A DNA stretch of 11,423 bases, taken from Spirogloea muscicola (Eukaryota; Streptophyta; Zygnematophyceae; Spirogloeales; Spirogloeaceae). Every line of letters starts with the position of its first letter. Positions within the stretch are counted from its first letter, which is position 1. The DNA is taken from NCBI GenBank assembly GCA_009602725.1, contig WELB01000188.1:99712-111134 (forward strand). The letters are read 5' to 3'. The notes beneath the pieces are model-generated. The model did not search any database. It saw only the letters and a list, made by a program, of their open reading frames with translations, and had not been told where the DNA came from. The translations under genes and the position numbers were made by a program. Below are positions 1 to 7,556 of this stretch, one piece after another.

Positions 1-222
1 GGCCTCCGGCTTTCGTCAGGGGGATAGTTTACCGGCAGCTAGTCTGTCGGATGTGAGGCTCCTCACTCGTAACTACTAAGTGGTCCATCCTCCCCCGTTC
101 TGCCATAGCCTCTTCAGGCCCCGCAGTCGCTGCTTAGCTCGTAGTTTGGCCCCTTCGAACCTTGTCAATTCTTTTCGGGCTGGCTTCTCACAGCCCTTGC
201 CCCCATTGGGAGAGCCACTTCT
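1..222. repeat. Direct repeat copy A (222 bp visible, left end outside window)
   Basis: Bases 1-222 match 781-1002 with no difference that I can find on reading. The repeat already covers base 1, so its true left end is outside the window. Copy A ends after a CACTTCT string and is followed by 319 bases (223-541) that are absent from the matching place after copy B. It contains a short inverted repeat (GGGCTG, 8-base loop, CAGCCC) and, near its right end, the hairpin-forming core shared with 7521-7556. No protein family is recognisable in any frame. It could be part of a mobile element terminal repeat or of a locally duplicated gene; the sequence does not decide. Confidence 0.9.
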
Positions 223-258
223 ATCTTCTATCTTGTTGCCGGTAGCTGTCGGGCACCG

Positions 259-345
259 GTGAGCCGAGCACGTGCGCGGGTCAGCCCGGCGACGGGCCGC
301 GGTCAGCCCAACGGCAGGGCGCAGTCAGCCAAACCACGTCGGCGG
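259..345. repeat. Degenerate ~22-bp minisatellite, four units
   Basis: GTGAGCC at 259 is followed by GTCAGCC at 280, 302 and 324, giving spacings of 21, 22 and 22 bases. The rest of each unit is GC-rich and loosely conserved. The array lies inside the segment present after copy A and missing after copy B. Confidence 0.6.
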
Positions 346-541
346 GCGGGTGCTGCACGTGGGGCGGCCCCCGGGGTGCTTCGCTGCACCTCCGCCACCC
401 CGGACTGGCCCGGCGCGACCCCGCCTCCCCCGCCTGGACAGCTGACTTCCCGTGTCCTATTCGCCTTCCGTCACTGAGACGTAGGTGGGGGAATAAGAGC
501 AAGCGCGATCACACTAACTGGTGGCTGGGAGAGGCCAGCCC

Positions 542-564
542 AAAGGAATGGACAAGGTAAGAAC
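542..564 (+). repeat. 23-bp repeat with start codon and splice-donor-like end (copy 1)
   Basis: Identical to 1007-1029. It reads AAAGGAATGGACAAG followed by GTAAGAAC, so ATG-GAC-AAG is directly followed by a good GTAAGA donor match. It may be the end of a small duplicated exon, but no downstream exon can be assigned. Confidence 0.6.
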
Positions 565-780
565 GTCCCCCTGGCTGTGGACGTGCATGGGGCTCTCGGA
601 TCCCACTGGCTCGACCTGTTGGCCAGGCTTGCACGGCGCGCTGTCCCGCAGGCGCGGTGAGCCGGCTGACTTCAACGCCGCTGGCTGGTGGGCTCAGGTG
701 TATCGTATGCGCTTGTCCGTCTCCCTCCAGCGGACCATGGCCCACGCCTTGCATCTGCGTGCTGGCCGTGCTCTCGCTGC

Positions 781-1002
781 GGCCTCCGGCTTTCGTCAGG
801 GGGATAGTTTACCGGCAGCTAGTCTGTCGGATGTGAGGCTCCTCACTCGTAACTACTAAGTGGTCCATCCTCCCCCGTTCTGCCATAGCCTCTTCAGGCC
901 CCGCAGTCGCTGCTTAGCTCGTAGTTTGGCCCCTTCGAACCTTGTCAATTCTTTTCGGGCTGGCTTCTCACAGCCCTTGCCCCCATTGGGAGAGCCACTT
1001 CT
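781..1002. repeat. Direct repeat copy B (222 bp)
   Basis: Second copy of the sequence at 1-222, offset by 780 bases. Identity appears complete, which implies a recent duplication or ongoing homogenisation. To its right, only four bases (TCTT) separate it from the 23-base element at 1007-1029. In copy A the equivalent distance is 319 bases. The copies therefore differ by an insertion or deletion of about 315 bases. Copy B ends about 260 bases upstream of the likely start of the RTX gene, so it may contribute to that gene's 5' region. Confidence 0.9.
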
Positions 1003-1006
1003 TCTT

Positions 1007-1029
1007 AAAGGAATGGACAAGGTAAGAAC
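1007..1029 (+). repeat. 23-bp repeat with start codon and splice-donor-like end (copy 2)
   Basis: Second copy of the 542-564 element, four bases after repeat copy B. Sequence similarity stops at 1030. With the 222-base core it defines the shared parts of the two duplicated units. Confidence 0.6.
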
Positions 1030-1259
1030 AAGAGCGCCCAGTCTGGCTGACCTGTGGCTCCGCTGACATGGTCACGAGCACCGTCTGTGTGCACCTGGCT
1101 GGCCATCACAGCCGCTCGCACAAATATCGGCAGCCGCATTCCTCGTCCGCCTGGTCAGCGCCAACCGGCCCGCCGGACCTTCAGAGCCCACCTGCAGCCC
1201 CAGCCACCCCGTCTGCTCCTCCTCCCCGCGTCCCAGCAGCTCCGGGAGCGCGGCGCGCC

Positions 1260-1339
1260 ATGGCCCCGCGCCCGCTGCTGCCCCTCCTCGCTAGTCTCGC
1301 GCTAACGGCGCTCCTCGTCCTCACGCTATCGCCGTCCCC
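1260..1339 (+). other. Probable signal-peptide exon of the RTX gene
   Basis: The ATG in the context GCGCGCCATGG begins a typical secretion signal: MAPRP, then a long Leu/Ala-rich core, then SPSP. A GTGAGC donor match follows at 1340. Without splicing the frame stops at 1461-1463, so an intron is needed to reach the proline-rich exon. An in-frame upstream ATG at 1068 would add 64 mostly polar and proline-rich residues and turn the hydrophobic stretch into an internal anchor. I prefer 1260 because it gives a normal signal peptide. No clear TATA box is visible upstream. Confidence 0.5.
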
Positions 1340-4300
1340 TTGTGAGCCTCGCCCCCCACCCCCGGCTCTCCGCCTGCAATGCGGCCTTGCAACGATGCGA
1401 GCCGCGGCAATGCCGCCGCTCTCGGCGCGGTGGCAGCAACGCGACTTGCGGCGTTCGGTGTAACGGACATTCTTCTAGACGTGGCGAGCGAGTCGGAGTG
1501 CGCTCGTCAGACGGAGCTCCCGACAACCGTAGCTGGGTGGGGAAGTAGAGTGGGTCCCGGTGGTCCGATCTGCCACCAGGTCGTCTTACGATGGAGTCAA
1601 GGGACTGGCACCGGCATTGGGCTCCCTCTCGTCCCTACATTACCCCGCCGAACATCCCACAGGTGGCTGACGACCTGTTGACGGCCACATGTGCACGGGC
1701 GATGGCAATGCAGCTGCTGCGAAGGGCATGCATCCAGCCGGGAAGGGCATGCACAAGAAGGCCAGCCGATCTGCAGGTGAGGGCCTCACATCACGCCCGG
1801 CCACAAACCCCCCAGCTCTTGACAACACTGTACCTTCGCAAGCTGCAGGCCCTGGCCATGGCCCTGCTGTGTATGCGCTGCCGGCAGCTCGCGGCACCTT
1901 TTGCCGGGGCCACGCTTGCAGCTGCATGGCACTCCCTCCCAACCTTCAGCAGCCATGCTGCGCCGGCACTATCCCTGCAGGCCCCAACCCTCCTCCTCCG
2001 CTACCGCCTCCCAGCTCGACCCCGCCCCCGGGTCCCCCACCACCTCTTCTGCCGCCACCCTCACCTCCTCCTCCGTTGTCACCGCCCTCACCACCTCCTC
2101 CCCATGGTACCAGGCCCACCCATTCGCAGCCCCTGCTCACGAGCCGAAATGGATTGGGCCAAACCTGTCAGCTGGGCCAGAATGACGGCAGGACAATTTG
2201 TGATCATCAACAACTGCACGAGTGGGTCTGAGTACACGATAGTGACTGTCCACTGTCCTCTGCAGCGTCTCCACCACCACCCGCCGGCACAATCCAGCCC
2301 AGCCTGCCAGTCCCATCAGCTGGCGATGCACCCGTGGACCCCGCATCCGACCCCGCTGTCCTGGCTCTCATCCCGGCTGACAACATCATCTCTGGCGGAC
2401 CGCGTGGCGATCTGCTGTGGGGTGACTTCAGACCTGAAGTCAAGGACTACGCCTTCGGCAATGATGGTGCAGTCACAAGAAGCTCTTCCCTGAGTCTCTT
2501 CTAGTTCTTCTTCTACTCGCAGCTCAACGGTTGTAAGCTGCACTTACACAGCTGAAGGCAATTGGTAGTCAGAGTCTACAAAACCTGTCCGAAGACCTCA
2601 ATCTCTTGTTATGCGAATCATAGAAACATTGCTCAGTCAACAGTGCCAACGACTTGCAAGCAGGGGGCGATACAATAGACACTGGCGCAGGAGCGGACAC
2701 AATCTTTGGAGGCCTGGGCGACGACGATCTCTACGGCGAGCATGATGATGACATCATGGTCGGCGGCCCTGGAAATGACCGGCTGATCGGTGGGCCTGGC
2801 CGGGACATGATGTGGGGTGGGGACGGGAATGATACACTCAATGGCGACGCAGGGCCAGCATTTCCCAACCTGCAGTGGGATGACCTCATGTATGTAAGTT
2901 TCCTCCTCAATCCCTTCCAGCACAGCCAGCGCAAGCAAAACATTGCAGTGAGTCTGACTGGCTGTGGCAATGTCTGCTGAATGTAGGGTGGCCCAGGCGA
3001 CGACTTCATGGTAGGTAAGCTAGGCAATGACGAGATGTACGGCGGGGACGGTAACGACCGCATGACGGGCGATGACGGTGACGACCTCCTGCGTGGGGAC
3101 GATGGCAACGACCTCCTCGATGGAGGCATAGGTAATTAACCTCTGATATGCACTTCCACACATACTCCTCTTACTTCCGATGCCTTTCCTTGCAAACATC
3201 TTAACATCGGGCCACCAAGACTGGAGAACTGCTTCACCACCACCTTTGTCACTTTGCTCCTCAGCAAGTGGTTACCAGTGATGTAGTGTTGTTTGTCCTT
3301 AGTCAGTCAGAAGGTTGATTGTGCATTTCATCCTGAAGGACTTGCAGGCAATGATGACCTGCAAGGAGGCCTTGGCAATGACACACTGTTTGGAGGCGAT
3401 GGGAATGACATCATCTGGGGCGGGCCCGGCTGGAGTGAGCTGGCAGCCTCCTTGATTGATGCTGGACATTGGGCTGCTCGGCTTATATTCCGCAGAGTCA
3501 TTGTCGTTGCAGATGCTTGTGGTGATTTCATGGCTTGACCATTTTCGCATTCTGCTCTTGGGCGTTCAGACCTTCTGACAAGAGCCGTGCAATTGGATGC
3601 CAGACATTGTCCACGGCGATGCAGGAGCAGACACCTATTATGTGAACGCATTTCCCTGTGGAGAGCAGGTTGCTGAGCTGCACCACTCTCACGACCAGTT
3701 CATCTGTCCTGTAGACTGCTGCATATCCTACAGACTGCAGACGAAGCCTCAGCAATAGTTGCTTGATCAAAGTCGTTCATGACAGCAGGACTCTGTGAGG
3801 ACCTTCAACCCCGCGGAAGGCGACAAGCTGGTCATAGTGACTGGCACTGATGCCGTAGGGCAGAAGCTTCTGACTGCCAAGCTAAAGGGCATCAGCATTG
3901 TGGGACCACCCAACCGCAACGTCTACATCTCAGTCGTGGGCTGCGCCACGCCCTTTGCGAGCATGGGCCTCGTGTCTGCTGCAGCCCTCCCCAGGTACAT
4001 GAGCTGTCCAAGGCCTCAACCCCACTGTGCAGCCCTCTCCTTAGTCTCCATGACAAGCAAAGCCAAGGAGGAGGGGCTCACTCATCAAAGGGTATCGTGT
4101 CATGTGTCAGCATCATATCTTTCGCCGCTGCGGGCCCCCCTGAGGGCGGGCGAGGCCGGCTGCCCGAGCCCTCAGAGCCCTCGCTGAAACCCCCTCTCAA
4201 TATCATCAAGGGCCAGGTCAGCCCCAGAGCCCACAAACAGTCAGCTCACTGGATCTTGCATGTTGGCTCATCGTTCCTCAGTAATATTATCTAGTGACGG

Positions 4301-5676
4301 TTTAGTCGGCTCGTCGCTGTCCTCTGACTTCTGGAGTGGTCCAATATTGGACTGAGGTGATCATATCAAGTTGTGTGCATGAGTGGGACTGGCCAATTCT
4401 GCGAACAGGCCAAGTGGTTTGCATGACTGAAGGCGACTTTGTTTCTCTGTCAGCACACCACCGATAATCTCTATGGCTTCCTTAATGACCCCAGCATCAT
4501 GAACTTCATCTTCGGCTTCGCTTTTAATGGTGAGCCTTTTGCTTTCACAACGTACTGCGAGTCGCCCATCGATGCTCCATACTGACCTGCTGCTTGGATT
4601 GGACATTGCAAGCTTCTCTGCTTCCCTAGTTTCTTAACGTGGCACTTAGCTCAGGCACGATGGCCATGTTGGAGGTGCATGATGCAAAAAGCCGGCAGGT
4701 TAGTCGTGCAGTCCTTGACAGGAATTGTGGATAGAGCGATGTTTGCAGACTTCATGGTGGGTGGTGCTGGGCCAGACATCATGCTGGGCGGCTCTGGCGA
4801 TGATGCCATGCAGGGCCTGGGCGGCAATGACCGTATGGTGCGTTCTGCAGGGGCTGCTCAGTGTGGCCCGCATGCTGAGCTCCTTCGCACCCAAGTGCAA
4901 TTTGACACGTCTATCACTTGGCCTTTGGAGGCCTTTGAAGGCCCCCACTTCTTGCCACACGCTGTCTTAGTTGACGATTGCCGGTGTCTGATGTAGTCGG
5001 CCGCTCAAGATGTTGCTCTGCTAGTGCTCATTAAGCTACTTTCTGAAGGTGTTGCATTGCAGTCAGGAGAGGATGGTAATGACATCCTCTTTGGCGGTGT
5101 GGGCGACGACTTCCTCTTTGCTGGGACTGGCATTCGGGCGGGCGCCAACGTTCTGTGGGGTGGCCCAGGCAGCGACGCGCTCATTGGTAGCCCAGGCCCT
5201 GACAAGCTCTATGTTGACGCGCCAGTGACGTGCGCCGCCACAGAAACGGATACCATATACAACTTCATCAGCGCGCATAAGGTCTTTGCCATTACTCTGC
5301 TGTTGCATCAGAGGACAGCCCTTGAACGAATAAGTGTGGCGCTATTGTTCAGTCTCAGAAGATGCCATGGTCGACTTAGGCCTCCAAGAAGTGGTCACTG
5401 CTCTGCATGCAGATCTACATTGTTGGAGCATATACCTCACTCTCGCAACTGGTTATAGGGTCGACCGGCAAGGACGCAACCATCTCCCTGCCCGGCTGTG
5501 CCATACCATTTGTGGTTGTCAGGAGCTGGGCAGCGACCGCACTCTCCAGCACCAATGTGCTGTTCACAACTCTAGCAGGCATCCCGAAGCTACCTATGCC
5601 ACGCTACAATCTTGACCCTGACAGCAGCTGGACGTCGAAATGTCCTTATGTCAACTGCGGCGTCGTTGGCCCCTGA
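1260..5676 (+). CDS. Secreted proline-rich protein with two RTX (Ca2+-binding) blocks, multi-exon
   Basis: This gene probably encodes an extracellular or cell-wall protein. RTX nonapeptides (GGxGxDxxx) fold into a parallel beta-roll that binds Ca2+. Supported exons are ?-2106, 2266-2466, 2664-2893, 2987-3131, 3348-3434, 3604-3668, 3789-3994, 4111-4216, 4454-4529, 4749-4837, 5063-5281 and 5413-5676 (TGA). All introns are GT-AG, every phase agrees, and joins such as GGI|GNDDLQ and NDRM|SGEDGND keep the nine-residue period. From 2266 on the model gives 562 residues. The 2664 acceptor has alternatives at 2637 and 2661. Donors at 3669 (GTTGCT), 4217 (GTCAGC), 5282 (GTCTTT) and 2107 (GTACCA) are weak. 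The N-terminal part is tentative: 1260-1339, 1437-1528 and 1888-2106 join in phase and give 692 residues in total. Module order is signal peptide, cysteine-rich stretch, proline-rich stretch, RTX block 1, beta domain 1, linker, RTX block 2, beta domain 2. No pore-forming, protease or lipase domain is visible, so it is not a recognisable RTX toxin. Confidence 0.82.
1888..2106 (+). other. Cysteine-rich then proline-rich (HRGP-like) exon of the RTX gene
   Basis: In the frame that leads into the RTX exons, 1890-1970 encodes a cysteine cluster (FC, then HACSC, then QQPCCAG). From 1980 to 2106 it encodes a run of PPPP, SPPPP and PPPSP motifs, typical of hydroxyproline-rich wall glycoproteins of green algae. 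After the 2107-2265 intron the next exon begins with SPPPP again, which supports the join. The left boundary at 1888 (CGGCAG acceptor) is one of several possibilities; a longer exon starting after 1668 is also open in this frame. Confidence 0.6.
2664..3668 (+). other. RTX block 1, about 16 nonapeptides over five exons
   Basis: Successive units include GGLGDDDLY, GGPGNDRLI, GGDGNDRMT, GDDGNDLLD, GGLGNDTLF and GGDGNDIIW. They show the G-G-x-G-x-D pattern and a hydrophobic residue at position 8. One irregular stretch (PAFPNLQWDDLMY) sits just before the 2894-2986 intron. The block closes with GDAGADTYYVNAFPCGEQ, resembling the end of bacterial RTX arrays. The preceding exon (2266-2466) supplies an entry segment with NIISGG, DLLWG and FGND motifs. 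Confidence 0.9.
3789..3994 (+). other. Post-RTX beta domain 1
   Basis: The exon opens with DSVRTFNPAEGDKLVIV, the D-x-I-x-D/T-F-x-x-x-x-G-D-K signature that ends many RTX arrays (for example serralysin-type C-terminal domains). It continues with alternating hydrophobic residues and a VGCATPFA motif. This last part aligns with LPGCAIPFV in the final exon, showing that the domain occurs twice. Confidence 0.8.
4111..4216 (+). other. Pro/Gly/Glu-rich linker exon between the two RTX modules
   Basis: This short exon of about 35 codons encodes AAGPPEGG, then charged Pro-Glu-Ser text, then NIIKGQ. It is required to bridge the phases: 3994 ends in phase 2 and 4454 needs phase 0, and this exon satisfies both. 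Acceptor TGTCAG precedes it; the donor is GTCAGC. Confidence 0.65.
4454..5281 (+). other. RTX block 2, about 7 nonapeptides over three exons
   Basis: Exon 4454-4529 encodes an entry segment (TTDNLYGFLNDPS). Exon 4749-4837 carries GGAGPDIML and GGSGDDAMQ. Exon 5063-5281 carries GEDGNDILF, GGVGDDFLF, GGPGSDALI and GSPGPDKLY. It then has an ETDTIYNFISAHK segment that parallels DSVRTFNPAEGDK of module 1. One irregular unit (AGTGIRAGANVLW) is longer than nine residues. Confidence 0.85.
5413..5676 (+). other. Post-RTX beta domain 2 and C-terminus
   Basis: The last exon begins IYIVGA, matching KLVIVTG of domain 1 after the splice. It contains TISLPGCAIPF, matching YISVVGCATPF. It ends SSWTSKCPYVNCGVVGP and a TGA at 5674-5676. 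The last tail has two cysteines and no GPI or membrane signal. No TGTAA, the usual green-algal polyadenylation motif, is seen in the 500 bases that follow. Confidence 0.8.
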
Positions 5677-6343
5677 CTGACTCCCGGCAATCTCATGCTT
5701 GCTGTTCTGTGCCCCGCCAGCTGCCTGTACTCTTGTACCGTAGTCTCTGAGGAATACCACCTCAACAACCTGCTCTTTAGTGATTTGACTCTTTGTTCAG
5801 CAATGGCGGGTGTGTTCCAGTGCCCCTTCTGTTTAGTGTGTTGGGGATACTGCTGCTCATCAAGACGCCATCCTTAGGTAGCTCAAGGCACCACCTTACG
5901 CTGCTGAGCCACTGGTGCTCGAGGCGGCGCCCAGACCATTTACTTCATTCTTTGATACTTGGACGCACTCCACAAGGACCTCACACTGAGGAAATGACCA
6001 TGCCAACCTGATAACTTGGAGTAAGCTCCTCAGTCAGAGGATGGGGCTGCCTGACAAGTTCATGCTTCGGCCGCCCTGTTGAGCTGCAGGGAGTAGGCAT
6101 GTGCCTAAAGGAGATGAAGAAGACAGAGGTGCTTGCTAGCTAAGCTGGCAAGCCGTAACGGCAGGAGTTTGCTTATTCAATGATGCGCTGCTTGTGCACC
6201 GCAAGGAGAATGCTGCTTGCCATGCTGTCAACAGGTGGCATTGAAGGCAACGACAGGCGACGAGCTTGAAGTCTCAGTGTACGTGTCGGCTGAAGCCTCG
6301 CAGGTTGCCTTTCTAGGCATAGCCAACTAATGCCAGCAGAATC
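5677..6343. other. Intergenic DNA, presumed 3' UTR of the RTX gene; no gene seen
   Basis: There is no family-level similarity in any frame. A short + strand stretch near 5810-5870 encodes a hydrophobic segment (PLLFSVLGILLLI), but it has no supported exon borders and lies after the stop codon. The RTX gene's 3' UTR probably occupies part of this stretch. Confidence 0.5.
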
Positions 6344-7380
6344 ATGTTGATTGCTGGCTTGCGCTACCTCATGTGCAGCACCTTGCTGCTTCCGCTGCTG
6401 CCAGGCCTGGGCCTCCAGGAGGGCTGGGCAGCGGTGGCGGCAGCCCGGCCGCCGACCACCTCCCGATGCTTCTCCTGGTCTGCTGAGCCCAACGGTGCCG
6501 CCGCGCCGAGGCTGTCGCAGACGTGAGTCTGTTCCAGGGGGCTCGGGCTGGCGCCTGCATTCTCTTTGCGCTTGCCGTCCTTCTTTGGCGCGCGTGATGG
6601 CTCGCACCCCTGCTGCTGCAGCTGCGGCGTGGGCGAGTTGCTCCATCAGAGAGCTCGTCGTGCTGCTCGGCAGGCGGCAGGCAAGGCAAGGCCAGATGCT
6701 GCCAGCCGCGGCAGAGGCGGCAATGGCGGCGACGGCCATGAGCGCGGGCAGGCAGGCAAGAGGCAAGGACAAGGGGGCCTCACGTTGGAAGGGTACAGGA
6801 CCGCCGTGATGTCCTGCAGCGGCGCACGGGGGAACCCCGGCGGCAGCGGGCTGCGGGCCCTGGGGACGGCGCCGCCGCCGCCGCCGCCGCCGAAACGCCG
6901 AGTGCCGCCTCCTCCGAGCAGCTGGCGTTCTCGTCGCCGACGGCGCCGCCGCCGCCGGCGTCGCCGCCGGGCCTCATCTCTGGCGTACGATCTGCCAGCC
7001 GAGAGTGGAGCTCGCCACCGGGGCCGCCTTGCGGTTGCGCTCCGCAGGCCGAACGAGCATCGCCTGGCTCGCCTGCGCTGGCGCGAGTCGTGGGGCCGGG
7101 AGGAGCGCCGCCGTCACCAGGGGCCGCAGGCGAGCGCGGAACAAGCGCCGCAGAGCCCCCGCCGCCGGCCGCTGACTTGGGCCCCGGCAGCTGTCACGGC
7201 GGCCGCGCAACTNTGGGGGGGCGGCGCCGGCGGCACAGCTGTGGCGGGTGCCGGCCGAGTTTGAAATCGAATTTCGAAATATGGGGCTGGGCGGAGCCCC
7301 GCCCCCGCCCCCGCGCTTCCCAACCCTGGCCTCGGGGGAGGACGCCCGTGGCTGGGGAGGCAGCTCGGCACTCGGTAACA
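6344..7380. other. Very GC-rich stretch without a defensible gene
   Basis: Frames are open on both strands because of base composition, and the predicted proteins are Ala/Arg/Pro-rich with no recognisable domain. Several triplet runs occur, plus GC palindromes around 7215-7240. One base is undetermined (N at 7213). The composition would suit a CpG-rich promoter region, but no transcription unit can be assigned. Confidence 0.4.
6871..6970. repeat. GCC/CGC triplet-repeat tract
   Basis: There is a perfect (GCC)7 run at 6871-6891 and a second imperfect GCC/CGC/GGC cluster at about 6931-6970. The two are able to pair with each other or to slip during copying. Confidence 0.75.
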
Positions 7381-7467
7381 CTGTCTCGAACACCCTCTGG
7401 CTTTCCTACAGAAACGTTGTATGTTGATTTAGCAAACCAATGCCTTCAGCCACTCAGCCATCCCTTC
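7381..7467 (-). pseudogene. tRNA-Ser(GCU)-like relic of organelle type
   Basis: Read on the minus strand from 7467, the sequence has a seven-base 5' acceptor arm GAAGGGA, then TG, then a D-arm TGGCTGAGTGG (box A match) closing with AAGGC. The anticodon stem is TTGGT/ATCAA, with loop TTGCTAA and anticodon GCT at 7433-7431. A long class II variable arm follows, with stem TACA/TGTA around an ACGTTTC loop. The T-arm is degenerate: TTCGA is present, but the stem does not pair and looks shifted by an inserted base. No 3' acceptor strand complementary to GAAGGGA follows. The style resembles plastid or mitochondrial tRNA-Ser rather than nuclear tRNA-Ser. It is probably a transferred organelle fragment or a tRNA-derived retroelement head, not a working tRNA. 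Confidence 0.6.
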
Positions 7468-7520
7468 TGAGTTGATGATAATAAATAACGGAAACAAAGC
7501 ACGAAAAAGACGGGGTTTGA

Positions 7521-7556
7521 ACAGCCCTTGCCCCCGTTGGGAGAGCCACTTCTTCT
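7521..7556. repeat. Third, 36-bp fragment of the left-hand repeat
   Basis: Matches 970-1005 at 35 of 36 positions; the first 33 bases also match 190-222. It contains CCCCC-xTT-GGGAG, able to form a five-pair hairpin with one G-T pair. The only difference between copies (A or G) lies in the three-base loop. Flanking DNA on both sides is unrelated to the other copies: the left side is the AT-rich island with the tRNA relic. Confidence 0.8.

Noticed and set aside
521-859. 112-codon frame across the repeat unit
   Set aside because: It begins with GTG, contains the ATG-GAC-AAG|GTAAGA donor-like site, and its product is not recognisable. Its end lies in repeat copy B and is shared with any unit, so frame openness is not evidence of coding.
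2654-5281. RTX cytotoxin or serralysin-type protease
   Set aside because: Only the Ca2+-binding repeats and a beta-rich end are shared. No pore-forming helices, acylation region, zinc motif or lipase motif is visible, and the protein has a eukaryotic signal peptide and introns.
6344-6526. Plus-strand frame with a hydrophobic start, followed by a GTGAGT donor match at 6523
   Set aside because: It could be a first exon, but no downstream exon in a fitting phase encodes anything recognisable. It overlaps the opposite-strand frame of equal quality.
6173-6772. Minus-strand open frame of 199 codons with an Ala-rich, signal-like start
   Set aside because: The start resembles a signal peptide, but the rest is Arg/Gln/Ala-rich with no domain. 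Long open frames are expected on both strands at this GC content. No splice partners or homologue could be recognised.
6871-6970. CRISPR-like or regular array in the GC-rich block
   Set aside because: The repetition is simple triplets with no spacers; no CRISPR array is present anywhere in the window.
6566-7264. 232-codon plus-strand frame
   Set aside because: Arg/Pro/Ala-rich product from GCC/CGC runs, crossing an N; looks compositional.
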